Below, piece after piece: positions 33,351 to 45,780 of a stretch of DNA of 64,000 nucleotides. Positions within the stretch are counted from its first letter, which is position 1. Every line of letters starts with the position of its first letter. The translations under genes were made by a program, and so were the position numbers. Origin of the DNA: Alopecurus myosuroides (lineage: Eukaryota > Streptophyta > Magnoliopsida > Poales > Poaceae); NCBI GenBank assembly GCA_028641055.1, contig CM054058.1, positions 80,908,392 through 80,972,391 on the forward strand. The letters run 5' to 3'. The notes beneath the pieces are model-generated. The model was not told where the DNA came from and did no database searches. It saw nothing but the letters and a program-made list of their open reading frames with translations.

Positions 33351-36080
33351 TTGTGTTTACAAGAAGCATCCATGCCACAAACGGTCGCTCGATGCACTAC
33401 CAATTGACCTGTACAACTACGGGACGGGACAAACATACTTATGGTGTTAGGTTTTTGATATTTTGGTGGCTTCCTAATGATTGTTGTGATTCGTAACCAT
33501 GCAGGCCAATGTGTAAATCTATTGAGGGCACACACATCTACCTCTAGGTGGATTCTGACCAATCTCAGTCAGCTGATCCGCAGTCTGGTAGTGCACTTCT
33601 CCTCTTTTGTTTGGTTCCTTGTCCAGCTATGGTTATGTGACGCTTCTGGTTGACTTTGGTTATTACTTAAATTGTGCCTATGCAACAGGCTGAAATCGAG
33701 AAACTTTTGATGAGCGGTTTCATTCATTAGCAGTGACGTTTCTGCCATTACTATTCTTGCTTGATGCAGATAATTATGATCATGCTTGGCTTCAGAAATC
33801 GTAATGTCATGACTTCAGGTCTTTTATTACTGCTATTAGCTATCTTGCTTGCTGCTCGGCTTCATAAATTATTTGTATTGACATGGACACTTGGTATTTC
33901 AACTTTAGGGAATATCAACCACAAAGAACTTGCTGCAGATAATTCCATGGTTCTGGTTTCTTCTCCTTTGACATCTCTAAGTGGGGATGCAAAAGAGAAT
34001 GACAAAAAGTGTACAGTAGTGAAGTGACTGAAAGTCCAAATCATCATGAAGGATATCAAAACAGGTAAGCAAAAGCTCAATTGTAGTTATGTTCCTTCCT
34101 AAAATGCTTTGAGTAGGCCATGTCAAGTATGCGTTTACGGAAAATTTCCCTCCAGCGTTTAATTTTGTCAAAATACATGCAATTCCATGAAACTTTATAA
34201 AATTATTTGCAAGATTGATATGTCCAAACAACAAAATAATCTGCAGAATTTCACACATTAACTGTACTAAGCTGTTTTATGCTCATCGTCTGCAATTGTT
34301 ATCCATGTGGCCCTGAGATTTGTAACGGTTACATAAAAACACACTGTTAGTAATGAAGAAACAAGCTTTCGATGTATGCATGTATGTTCTTAGCAGAAGT
34401 TGTACTTCATTGTTGTTATATATGATTTGTTGTCTTAGGCTCCTGGTACTCGTGTATTGTATCTTAGTGCTGCCTTGGGAGCAACTGTGCCTCATGCTTT
34501 TTTATTGTTAAATGACTTTCGTTTTGTGTGAGTTGTATTTATGAAGTCAATTACTCGTAGACTGGGTTGGTATATGCCGTTAAATTACTCTTTTCAATAT
34601 GGCCAAGAAGAGTTTTGTTCAATGTTGCTGCTCTGCTCTGATCCATGATGGTTCTCTAAAAACATGGAAACTGTGCTGGTATGGGGACAGGCTCAATAGC
34701 TCATGAAATAAAATTCTGGGCGATGCCACAAGCTCCATGATGCATCACCGACAAAGGTAGCTTCCATGAAGAGACAACCTGGAACACGTAACCGGGTGGC
34801 CATTGACGTGACTGATGAATTATATAGATGAAGATTTGGTAGATATTTAAATAGCAACACACCACACCAAATTAATTTGGATATGTTTGTATTGATGATA
34901 TGTGCTACATATGAACATTTTTTCTTATATATTTGCATGCTTCAGCCTTTTTTATATTTCAAACTATGGGTGACATGAGAAATGGGTCAAGCGGCAAGAA
35001 GAGATAGTGACTCCAAGGTGGAGCATCTTCTGTTCCCTTGCACCAGGGAGTGGTGGCTTCGGTGGCTCGGCATCATCGCCTCAAGATCCGACACATGGTG
35101 CTTCTGCAATGGCTAGCGGTTGAGGCAGAGGCGTTGTCAAGGAAACTGATGAGAGGAAGCAGGTACAACAGGATCTCTATAGGAGATACTCTTTTCTCCT
35201 TTCTCTTCTTTCTGCTAAACCCTTTGCCACCAGGAGATACTCTTTTCTCCTTGACCCCATGGGTCTATCCATGGCCTCCGTAAATATCTATGAGTTCTTG
35301 CCAAGTTTTATAATAAGTGGGACCTTTCCTCCCCTTCTGCCGTTCGAAAAAAACTTCAAATCAGTCTAGCGTGACCATCATATAATGTGTGTTCTCTCCT
35401 TTTGTTCCTAGTTTTGTTGTTATATATACCTATGCAATGTTTTATTTTCCAGTATATTGAAACTTAGCCAAGGTCAGAAGATTGGCAAATTTGGTTGAGC
35501 AACCAGGCAGAATATACAGAGAAGGTGAGTTTACTATAAGTGATCCTACAAATAATTTTTTATCTTTCTTTTGTTATATTGCTATCTTTATCCTGAACTA
35601 ATTTTGATTTTTTTTATTAAGGAAACTATGCAGTTCATAGTCTCAGTGAAATATAAAACTAAAGAATTAGACATTCTTGTGTATGCACTACTAATCTGGC
35701 TCAGACTTGACCATGGAGGAAAGACATAGGAAGATACTTTTTTATGTGAGTAAATATTGATTTTTAGCTTCATTGCATACTCTGAATCATTTGTAAATTT
35801 TGATATTAAGAGGGATTATAATTTGTAATTATTCATCTCCTTGCCAAATTGCTTCTCAACGTGGCTCTGTTATCTAAGCGCATGGTAATCATGGATATGG
35901 AATTACTATTTTAGCACCACAAATGATTTCACGGATGATACTACATTTGTGTAAGTGGTAGTACCCGGTCATGCTGGTGGAGAGGGATTGTAATTAATAT
36001 CATGTCCTTCACTCTTCTAGAGTTGGGGAACGCAACTATCTGGAGATTCTGGACTGCAATCAAGTTGCCGCGGAGGCATT
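33351..36080. other. AT-rich intergenic or intronic DNA
   Basis: Only short frames (for example 33,761-34,027, hydrophobic then polar, 88 codons). A short direct repeat AGGAGATACTCTTTTCTCCT occurs at about 35,180 and again at about 35,232. No gene recognised. Confidence 0.45.
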
Positions 36081-36392
36081 GTGCTGGTGGGGCGGATGGG
36101 GAGAGATGCACACCTCTATGACTGCAGCTTCGATGCCGATGAGCTTGACGTGCTAAAGAGCCTCCTGGATGCCCGAATCTTCCTGCAGGTTTGGTTTGGA
36201 AAACTCCCATCCTCTTGTCTCATATCCCCTGGATCAGAACCTGGCAGAGTTCAGATTGATTTGTGTGTGGCGCAGGTGGTAAAGGATTTGGCAGTGCAGA
36301 TGGTAAAGTGTGTGGCAGCGCCGTTGCCGTAGGGGAAGACGCTCATCTACCTCTACCTTCTCAATGCCGAAGAGGTAAGCTGCCTCAGTCCT
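36081..36392 (+). pseudogene. Gene fragment, copy 2 of the local family
   Basis: Open frame from ATG 36,081: MLVGRMGRDAHLYDC, then FDADELDVLKSLLDARIFLQ, paralogous to copy 1. It stops at 36,330-36,332. The nucleotide similarity continues past the stop to GAAGAG|GTAAGCTGCC, a splice-donor-like site shared exactly with copy 3. Function unknown. Confidence 0.45.
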
Positions 36393-37754
36393 GCATGTGA
36401 TTAGTTAAGCCAGGTCAGATTAATTATATACAAGAGCTAGAACCACTACTTCTACAGCTAGATTCCTACCGTGCATGTTTAATCGGAGAAACAATATGTT
36501 CTCTTCAGCAAAGAGCAGACTGAGCCATGAATATGATGCAGTCGCATACTTTGTGGATATCAAAACTAGTTGATATTTGCATGAGTATGAATCTTGCTAC
36601 TAGTTGAATTTTGAAGAATGCTTTCTATAATTGGCATGTGCTGTTTGGAAGTGACAGTATAAATTTTATTGCACAAAATTTTGAACTAATGATTGGAAGC
36701 AATATTATTTTCTTGGTTATATTCATATGTACATGTCCATACTTTGGTAGCAAATTATTTTTTATTTTATTATCCACTCAAATTAAAAACCCGTTCTGTA
36801 ATTCATTTGTTACTTGTTCTATGTGTGATCTGATAAACCATAGGATGTTCATACTATGAACCATAATTTAGACAATGTTGCTATTTCCTTCTTGTACGGT
36901 GCCACAAGTCTGAATTACACATTTAAAATAAATACATGAATAAGCATATGCATGTTTTAGTTTCTTCTGTGCAGTTTTTGTCTCTTAGCTTATACACAAC
37001 TGTAGGTTGTAATAGTTGATACTTTTCCTCGTATTTCCTTATTTGTTTTGACAGTATCAGTAACAACTGGCCAAAACTGCTTTCTTGAGTGTTGATTGTA
37101 GGTTTGTACGCCCAACGGATAGGAGAATATATAGAAGGGAAAATGGAAAGTTTGGAGTTGACGGGTATGTGCAGCACTAAATTTTCACTCTTCAGAATAA
37201 TTTGTTTTATGATTTGAGGAGTGAATTTACAGGAGTAGTACAACATTAACTTCATTCTGTTAACATGCGAGTTCAAGAAATTTGTGTTCAAACTTGGTTC
37301 CCTTTCTGTCTTATCATGGATGTAGCCTGCCACTTGGCTAATCATAGTCAGCATATTTTATGCAAATTTGCGATCACACAGTTGTGGAGTTTGAACACAA
37401 ATTAAGGCATTATTGAAAGCGAGGACACATTACATAGAAACAAGGTGGCATTTTTCTTATTTAGGTAATGACCATAGCGGATACCTTCGGGTCTGGTGGA
37501 CCGAAATTTCTTGGAGCTTCTCTCCTACTTATATGAGCAGGAATTCCTATGCGGTCTCACACATTTCCCAGTCGCAGCGGCAGCAACACCCATGTATTGG
37601 GATGTGGCACCCCTGCTGCTGGACGCAACAACACACCAAAACTGTCATTTATGCTGCCACCATCTACTTTATGCTACCTCTGTACTGATTCCATAGAAGC
37701 CACACCAACACTGACGCAACAAATGCATGCCAACTATTTATGATTTTTACACCG
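36393..37754. other. AT-rich DNA between the duplicated segments
   Basis: Contains the second copy (36,599-36,670) of a sequence at 31,826-31,900. No gene recognised. Confidence 0.4.
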
Positions 37755-37930
37755 TTTGCATCTGTAGCGTATCCCCTGGATTGAATCCCGTCAGAGTTCA
37801 TACAGATTTGTGTGCAGTGCAGGTGGTAAAAGAATTGGCCGTGCAGACTGTAAAGGATGTGGCAGTGCAGTCGCCGAAAGGGATGAAGCTGTCTACCTCT
37901 ACCTCCCCCTCAATGTCGGAGAGGTAAGCT
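37755..37930 (+). pseudogene. Gene fragment, copy 3 of the local family
   Basis: Closely matches the second half of copy 2: CCCCTGGATTGAATCCCGTC, GTGCAGGTGGTAAAAGAATT, and the end GAGAG|GTAAGCTGCCCC. It lacks the FDADELD part. No intact frame of note. Confidence 0.45.
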
Positions 37931-39430
37931 GCCCCATTCCTGCCTGAAATTCGTGCATAAGCCCCTAAAAAATTCCATGCATGTGTTCCACAAAAATGCT
38001 AACTGAATATGCATGGTATTTTACAATTGTAGCAGTGGTCAACCTATAATTCTCTAGTGAAGTTAGAAATTTGTTGTGACTCGAGATAAGTTGGGGGTCA
38101 ATTTCTTGACAGTTTGGCTATTATCATAACACATGTTTTCCGATACCATGATAGTTCACTTAGAAATGCAAACTCAAGAGTGTCTGGAAAATATTTCAGC
38201 CAGCTTTTTCGTTCCTACTACTGGATTTCCTGGAGCTAGGTTGCTCCTTGCCTAGGGTGTTGCCATTTAGTGCTACTTTGTTATATAGGTTGTTTCTCAA
38301 GTATATCTTATTGCATATCATGCTGTAGAGACACAAACCCATACTGCGGCTTTGCCTTCATGACATTTTCAGATCCACAGGTAGTTGTCTAACTTGCTCC
38401 GTCACTAGGACCTAAACCTAATAAATATTCAAATTCTAACAAAGGTACATGTACTGTCAAGCTCCATCTAGACGATCCTAATCCCTCTTCAAAACTTGCA
38501 CTTCTTATACTTAGTTTGTTGGTTGCTCAGTGTCTAGTTACAATTCTCAGTGAGGTCATTAGTAAACATATGAGTGTAACCCCTTTTTTCATTCTTCCAC
38601 GCAGATAGATTCATTGATGGATTTATGTTTTCATGCATCAACTTCAAATACTCAATACCTTGGAGATGATGAACTGTCTTCGGCTCATGTGAGTTCACTC
38701 AATAAGCACGATACAACATGCATGCATATTTGTTCAACACCTTATCATTACATCATCATTTTGAAATCACAAACATAACTAATTATTTTAATTATAATTA
38801 CTTTCTTAAAATTTTGGCAAAGTTGAGAAGATTTTCGTATTTGATATCATGTAATAATAAACCCCCTAGGCTTTAAATTGCACGCTATAAGATGGTGACA
38901 AGTTAAGCCACACTCTTATGTTTACAAACTCGTGTGATGCTATAGTGCATGGACATGGGCCTAGACATCTAGTCCAACCTAGCTTTTTTAAAACGTAGTA
39001 ATTATAGCCGTTACATGCAAATTATGTGTATTAGAAGATTCTTCAAAATGGTGTACTGTATAAAAAAATACGGTCAATATTATGCTTACTGTCTGGGTCA
39101 TTATTTGAAAGCCATGATTTAAAGTTCGCCGAATGATTTTTTTTTTTTAGCTTTCTTAGGGAAACTATTATTTTACCAATGACTATTTTTGTACATGGCC
39201 TAGCTATTCGCAGCAGTTTTGATTGGGCCTCATTCTGCAAATACATGCTAGTGATCGTCTCATTCCCGTATTTCTCTCTGTGTGATCACAACACACTTCA
39301 AGATTCCAAGAGTGGAAATACTAACAGCCTTCAATTCCTATATTGCCTTGTACCTGGCCCAAAAGAGGAAATTCGTGTAGGTTCTTAATACATTGCCCCC
39401 ACCTTGTCTAAATGATCCTCCGAGAAGACT
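37931..39430. other. AT-rich DNA, no gene seen
   Basis: No open frame with coding character; one T-rich run at 39,138-39,149. Confidence 0.5.
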
Positions 39431-39449
39431 GTTATGTTGTCATCACCCC

Positions 39450-40256
39450 AACTTCCTTCAGCGCTTTTCTCCTCATGGTGTTGTGTTGTATCTTGCGTCT
39501 TCCCTGCTTTCTATTCACTTCCAGTGGTAATGTCCTTAGTTGCTCGGAATCTTCCTGGCTTTCTAGTCAGTTCCAGTCCTAATGTCCTTGTTGCTCAGAG
39601 GCATTCCGCTTCCGGCAGCGTTTTCACCCTTCCCCCACACTCACACACTCTCTGCTCTACCTTGGGGTGCTCAGTACACTGATCTCGCATCCCACGTTCT
39701 CTTGTCGGTCGCCCTTGGCCCTGGCAACGGGTGGCGTCGTGCTCACAGGCTTTGTGTCCTGTGCGTCAGACACGGTGGTGCCCACTGCCATGTTCCTACT
39801 TTGTCGGAGCTTGCGGCTATGGTGGTCTACCTACATAGGGTGGCGGAAGATGCTTTTGGGTGTTGGGATTTCCCCTCAGGTTGAGCTTGATGGTGTCTAT
39901 GTGCGGTCCTGGTGAGGCGCCAAACTACTATGTCGTGTGCGTGTACTTTGACAATGTTTTTCACCCCTCTCACACCCACATGTACTCTCTGCTCCTTGCT
40001 GGTTTGCTTGGGTGTCTCTCATGCTACGGGTTGCTTAGTACGTCGATCTCGTATCCAACCTTCCCTTGTTGATCGCCCACTCCTGGCCTTGGCGACAGGT
40101 AGCGTCGTGCTCGCAGTACACTTTATGTCCTGTGCGTCAGACGCGGTGGTGCCGACTGCCCGTGTTCCTTCTTTGGCAGAGCTTGCGGCTATAGTGGTGC
40201 ACATACGTAGGGTGGTGGATGATGTCGCGTGCCAGGATTTCCCCTCGGCTTGATGG
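39450..40256. repeat. GC-richer tandem duplications (69-bp and 371-bp units)
   Basis: Two diverged copies of a sequence of about 250-280 bp at 39,645-39,893 and 39,979-40,256, offset about 371 bp. Shared blocks include TGTCCTGTGCGTCAGACRCGGTGG (39,755 and 40,126), GAGCTTGCGGCTATRGTGGT and GGATTTCCCCTC. Just upstream, a smaller duplication of about 69 bp (CTTCCCTGCTTTCTATTCAC-type) lies at 39,498-39,600. Open frames here are short and the two copies are not kept in a common frame. Confidence 0.7.
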
Positions 40257-40990
40257 TGGCTCAATGACCGGACAAAGGAGACACAGGGTGACACAACGGC
40301 TTCCATATCATGCGATAGATAGATAGCCTGCTACTTTTGACGGGGACATGGAGCCCATAGGATCGTGCTATTCAATGGTCGCAGAAAAATATGTTCTTTG
40401 CAGCGTCCACGGGCTCGCTCCGTGTTTGGTTAGGATTAATTTTGAATTTTAGTTATATCATACAACAATGTCCGGTCAAAAGCACCTTTAGGGCTTGTTT
40501 GTTTGGCCTTTTATTGGCCATAAAAAAGTAGGAGAAACAAAATAAACACCTTGTCTACACGGTAGAAAATACACTGCGTAGAGAAAGCATGATTTAGGTG
40601 CTTACTATCACTTCCCATAGTTTTGACTTAAAAAATGAACCGTTATCTCTATTTCCCCGTTTTGTTTGTTGTAGTTACCTTAGGATGGCCATTGATACTT
40701 TCTATCCTTTTGCAACCGTTTCATGCAACTGTCCGGGAAATCACTAGTCGCGATCAACCGTCCGTCTGCGCCCACAATAAATCTTCACACCCTCCGAGGC
40801 CGTCGGCCCGCTCACCAGTGACCGGCCTGTCTCCTGCTGTGTGCTGCCACTTGTTTTGCTGCATGCAGTGTCGCTAGGAAACACTCAACCATTTAGCTTC
40901 CTCCAGGTTCAACAGCTGCCTTGCTTCGCTCCATCGGAAAACATACCAGACTAGATTACATTCAGCCACGACTAGCTCATGTTTCAAACA
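40257..40990. other. Intergenic DNA, no gene recognised
   Basis: Includes a possible transposon terminus TTAGGGCTTGTTTGTTTGGC at 40,488-40,507 (see findings). Confidence 0.4.
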
Positions 40991-40991
40991 C

Positions 40992-41775
40992 GGGTACTAT
41001 GGTAATTAGGATATAATGAGTCTTTTTTTCTTTTAAATTTTTCTTTCGTTTTTTTCTTAATATTTTCCTACTTTTCTTTTATTTCTTATCTTTTAATTTT
41101 AAATACTCGTTTACTCATTTCTTTGGTGTGATGTATTTTTTATTCCCATATTTATAACTTTTTGTTCCTCTATTCATAAAGATTTTGTTCCTCTAATTTA
41201 CAAAAATTAGTTCCACAAATTTTGTGTTCCTTATTGTATTATTTTTTTCTTTCCATGTGATGTTTTCTTTTGTTCCGAGCATATAATAATTTGTTTTTTC
41301 GTTTAGAAAATTTTGTTCCACTTATTTTTTAAATGAAATCTACAAAATTTTGTTCCTAGTTTTTGTGGCTTCCTCACATGTACGGGGACTATGGTAATTA
41401 GGATATAATGAGTCTTTATTTTCTTTTAAATATTTCTTTCGGTTTTTTCTTTCTATTTTCCTACTTTCTTTTATTTCTTTAACTTTTTCGTTTTAAATAC
41501 TTGTTTACTCATTTTTTGGTGTGATGAATTTTTTATTCCCATATTTATAACTTTTTGTTCCTCTGTTCATAAAGATTTTGTTCCTCTAATTTACAAAAAA
41601 TAGTTCCACAAATTTTGTGTTCCTTATTGTATTATTTTTTCTTTCCATGTGATGTTTTCTTTTGTCTTGAGCATATAATAATTTGTTTCTTCGTTTAGAA
41701 AATTTTGTTCCACTTATTTTTTAAATGAAATCTACAAAATTTTGTTCCTAGTTTTTGTGGCTTCCTCACATGTAC
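40992..41775. repeat. 392-bp tandem duplication
   Basis: Copy 1 at about 40,992-41,383 and copy 2 at 41,384-41,775; both run from GACTATGGTAATTAGGATAT to TTCCTCACATGTAC, with only a few small differences. Marks the start of the TTGTTCC-rich tract. Confidence 0.92.
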
Positions 41776-44330
41776 ATTTTTTCCGTATTATTACTTGTTC
41801 CTTAGTTTAGAAAGATTTGTTTCTTCTACTTTAAAAAATAGTTCCACTCCGATTTTGTTCCCATGTAGTTGTGATCTGTTCAGCTGACACTAAATATTTT
41901 CCCATTTGTTCCGTGGATGCTAAATTTTGTTCCACTTTCTAGTCGTGATTTCTTCCGTGGATCAATTTTTGTGATCCCCCACTAATAATTTTTTTGTTAC
42001 CTTTATAACCGTGATTTGTTCCATAGAAGCTACCTTTTGTTCCCTTTGTAGTCTTGATTTGTTTCATGGACTAAATTACTGTACCACTTGTAGTCGTGAT
42101 TTATTCCGGAGAAGCTAAAATTTTGTTCCGGTTACTCCAAAATTGTTTAAAAAATGATTGTGACCTTGTTGTTCCTTTTTGTTCACACTTTGATCCGCAT
42201 TTCTAATGATGGTGTTCTTATGTTGTGGATTGTTCCATGATTACCGATTATTTCCACTTACTATCGTGATTTGTTTTGGTGTTGCGTATAGGCTAATTTT
42301 GTTCCTTTGTTTTCATGATTTGTTTCCCGGTCTAAATTTGTGTTCCACTTGTAGTCATGATTTTTTCCACAAAAGCTAATATTTTTGTTCACCTTTTTCT
42401 TGATCTAGAATGGTTTTCATTCTTTATTCGTGAATTGTTCCTCCTATGGTAAAATTGTGTTCGGCATGGTCGAAAATGTTGTTCCTTCTTCATTTATGAT
42501 TTTGTTCCCCATATCATAAAATTCTATTTCACATGATCTAAAATGGTGTTCGTTTTTCATTCGTGTTTTTTCCTCCCATGGCGAAATTGTGTTTCGCGTG
42601 GTCTAAAATTTTGTTCATTTTTAATTCGTGAATTTTCCTTCTATGGTAAAGTTATGTTCTACATGGTCTAAAATGGTGCTCCTTCTTCAACCGTGATTTT
42701 TTCTATCTGTCTTTAAATTTTGTTCCATATGTTAATTTTTTGTTCCATGGAACATTTGTTCCTGTATGTTTCGTTCATAGGGTTTTGTTCATCAACCCAC
42801 AAAGATTTGTTCATACTCTAGAATTTTGTTCCTTCATTTATAGGGATTTTTGTTCCTCTCACTATAGAGTTTTTTGTTCTTATTTCTACATCTTTTTATT
42901 CCTTGTTTTTTCCGAACTTTTGTTTCTATATCCATAGGGATTTGTTCTTCTCTGTAGAGCTTTTATTTCGGACTTTGTGGAGCTTTTTTCCTACCTTTTT
43001 GTTACGAGCTTTGTTCCTTGCTTCTGGTTCCCGTGCACATGGAACTTTGTTCCTTTCTATATAGATTTTTTTTCCCATTATCTCTGGATCTTTTGTTCTC
43101 AGCGTTTTGTTCCTACCTTATATGTTCTAATGCCCGTGGAGTTTTTTCTGACCTTTTATGTTCTAATGTCCATGGAGTTTTGTTACTCTTTCTATATAGT
43201 TTTTTGTTCCTATCTTTGTGGAGATTTTGTTCCTACCTCTTTGTTCCGAGCTTTGTTCCTAGCTTTGTTCCTAGCTTTTATTTATATCTCCATGAAACTT
43301 TGTTCCTTTCTCTATGGAGCATTTTGTTCCGAGCTTTACGTTCCAATGGAGCTTTGTTCCTTTTTATATATTTTTTAATTCCTATATAGATTTCTTGTTC
43401 CAAGTGTTTTGTTCCAAGCTTTGTTCCGAGCTTTATGTTCCAATGGAGCTTTGTTCCTTTCTCTATATTTTTTCATTCCTATACAACAGCTTTTTTGGTC
43501 CAAGTGTTTTGTTCCGAGCTTTGTTCCGAGCTTTATGTTCCAACGGAACTTTGTTCCTTTCCCTATATTTTTTTATTCCTATATAGCTTTTTTTTGTTCC
43601 AAGTGTTTTGTTCCGAGATTTGTTCCGAGATTTATCTTCAATGGATCTTTGTTCATTTCCCTATATTCTTTTTATTCCTATGTAGCTTTTTTGTTCTATT
43701 TGTTTTGGTCTGAGATTTGTTTTGAGCTTTATGTTCCAATGTCTATGGAGCTTTGTTCCTCTCTTTCTCTATAGAGTTTTTGTTCCTATCTCTATGCAGT
43801 TTTTGTTTCTACCTTTTTATTCTGAGCTTTTTTCCTAACTTTTATTTCTATCTCCATGGTTGTATTCCTTTCTATATAGATTTGGTTTCTTCCTATCTCT
43901 CTAGAACTTTTTGTTCCAAGTGTTTTGTTCTGAGCTTTTGTCCCGGGCTTTATGTTCAAATGTCCATGAAGCTTTGTTCCTTTTGTCAGCATGATTTGTA
44001 TCATATGTCTAAAAACATTGTTTCGCTTTAAAAAAAATTGATGCACTTGTTATCGTAATTTGTTTCATACGTGTCTAAACTTTTTTTCACTTGGTCTGAA
44101 ATTTGGCCCTATTTTCATTGTCACATGTGTCTAAACTTCCTTTCTCTTAGTTTAAAATTTTGTTCCACTTTATCACCGTGGTTTGTTCCATATACATCTA
44201 AGTTTTACCCCGCTTGGTTTAAAATGTTATTGACTTGGGAGATGTTATAATCTTATTTGAAAACATTTTTGTTTTGTTCCACCTAGGATCCATATGCGGT
44301 CGTACAGTTGTGGTGTTGTTTCGCATGGCC
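41776..44330. repeat. TTGTTCC-rich T-strand tract made of successive degenerate minisatellites
   Basis: TTGTTCC or TTTGTTCC recurs every 20-60 bases over about 2.5 kb, almost always on the plus strand. Sub-blocks differ: 41,860-42,400 has units like GTCGTGATTTGTTCC...; 42,400-42,720 has TGGTCTAAAATGGTGTTCC-like units; 42,740-43,320 has TATGGAGATTTTGTTCCTACC-like units. Open frames (hydrophobic, Phe/Leu/Cys-rich) are by-products. I do not recognise the family. Confidence 0.8.
43322..43705. repeat. Minisatellite, unit about 97-100 bp
   Basis: Unit starts TTTTGTTCC(G/A)AG at 43,322, 43,407, 43,507 and 43,606, with a decayed start at about 43,703. Each holds ...TTATGTTCCAAYGGARCTTTG... and TTATTCCTATATAG. 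Best-ordered part of the TTGTTCC tract. Confidence 0.85.
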
Positions 44331-44995
44331 TAAAATGATATTTCCGCTCGACGTAAAATTATGTTCTATGAAACACTTATAACAACTTGTTTAGCCTTTA
44401 AGAAAATCTTTGTCGAAAAGTCACGTTTGTTCGACCAAGTCGTATATTTTTTTGTGGGTGGTAGGCATTTTAGGTATACCATGCACGTACTTTGTACACA
44501 TACACCACGCCGGTACATACTTTTCTATCCACCCTTCATTTTCTTATAAATGGGAGGTGCATGTAAAAATACTTGTTTCATTTTTCTATCCCTCACGATT
44601 TAATATGCGCATTGTACTAAATCTACCGGGGGAAAATGTGACAAATATGGCTTCTTCAGCTGCGCACCAAAGCAAATACAGCTAGCGCAGCGTCCTTGCA
44701 TGTCAACCACTACGACACGGTGGTGATGTTTTTTGTCCTACCTCACCAATAGGGTCGTACAACTCGGCGCTATCGGCCGAAAAAAGCACCGAGCCCGCGC
44801 TATGTCAACCAACCGTGCCTACTATATAGGTCCCGATCCCCGGCCCAACCAGACGATATTAGCAGAGCAGAGTGTAGCTAGACAACTAGTGCTCTCCTTT
44901 GTGAGGCTATCTGGGTCGACCTAACACGGAGAAAAATCTGAGCGATCTTGCGCTAGAGGATCGTTCGGGTGACAGGGAGGGGCACCCGTGATGCT
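44331..44995. other. Intergenic DNA, no gene recognised
   Basis: Leaves the TTGTTCC tract and becomes GC-richer after 44,690. No open frame with a known domain. Confidence 0.45.
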
Positions 44996-44997
44996 CG

Positions 44998-45320
44998 CAT
45001 TTCCTATTTGCCAGCAATTCAGCCGCCCCGCGGGGGCGCCCCGATGGGCCAACCCATTTACGGGGTACGGTGCATTTTTTTCAAAACAAATTTTGTTCAC
45101 CCTTATTTTGTTCAAAACTTTTTCTGCTTAATTTTTTTCAGAACTTTTTTGTTCAATTTTTTTTGTCACCATTTGTATCTAATATTATTTATGTTTACTT
45201 TTATTTTTGTTCAATTTTTTTTCAAAACCTTCTTTTCACTAGGCTAACTGGTCGGCCCATCTGCCCCGCCTTGCAGACGGCAGCAGCGAAGTGCTGCTAC
45301 GGGCCGGCAAATAGGAGCCC
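44998..45320. mobile_element. Small inverted-repeat element (MITE-like)
   Basis: The left arm (TTCCTATTTGCC at about 44,999, then GCGGGGGCGCCCCGATGGGCC) faces the right arm (GGCCCATCTGCCCCGCC at 45,254, then GGCCGGCAAATAGGA at 45,302). The loop is T-rich with TTTTGTTCAA motifs. The fold-back arrangement suggests a small DNA transposon, possibly Mutator-like. No target duplication confirmed. Confidence 0.45.
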
Positions 45321-45688
45321 CCGTGTTGCTTGTGCTTGCTTGCTCGCCGGAACGAGTTGCCGCATCGCTGGTGCTGTTGTGGATTAGTAGTGCTGGTACC
45401 GCTGTTTTTTTGAATGCTAGTGCCGGAACCATGGAGTGCGGCCGCACAGGGCCCAAATTTTCTACTGCGTCTTCTATAGATTTCATAGTTGACAGCCCAT
45501 CAACCAGTCTTCATCCATTCCGCCTGGGCCACTGCACGCATATATTCCACTGCCTTCTTGGACCTTAGAGTCGGGCCGGCTCGCTCTTCCTAGGTGTTGG
45601 AGGCATAGTTTGTTGATGACTCCAATCTAGTGATTAATTAATTACATATAACTGTACAAGCAGGAACCACAAAGACGAAAATTAATTA
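45321..45688. other. Intergenic DNA, no gene recognised
   Basis: Only short frames; nothing recognised. Confidence 0.4.
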
Positions 45689-45778
45689 TTCCCTCCGATC
45701 CTTATTAAGTGTCGGGACTTGACCTGCAAATTTACACTTAACTAGGCCCTCCCGACACTCTTTCTGGATTGGAGGTAG
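45689..45778. mobile_element. Stowaway (Tc1/mariner-type) MITE, 90 bp
   Basis: The left end TTCCCTCCGATCC and the right end GGATTGGAGGTAG form terminal inverted repeats, with TA on each side (45,687-45,688 and 45,779-45,780). The interior is also partly palindromic (TTAAGTGTCGGG facing CCCGACACTC). This matches the grass Stowaway consensus CTCCCTCCG. Confidence 0.85.
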
Positions 45779-45780
45779 TA

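Noticed and set aside
42977..43774. Several long hydrophobic open frames (90-133 codons) that look like membrane proteins
   Set aside because: They arise from the T-rich TTGTTCC minisatellite: every frame gives Phe/Leu/Cys, and the repeated peptides follow the DNA repeat.
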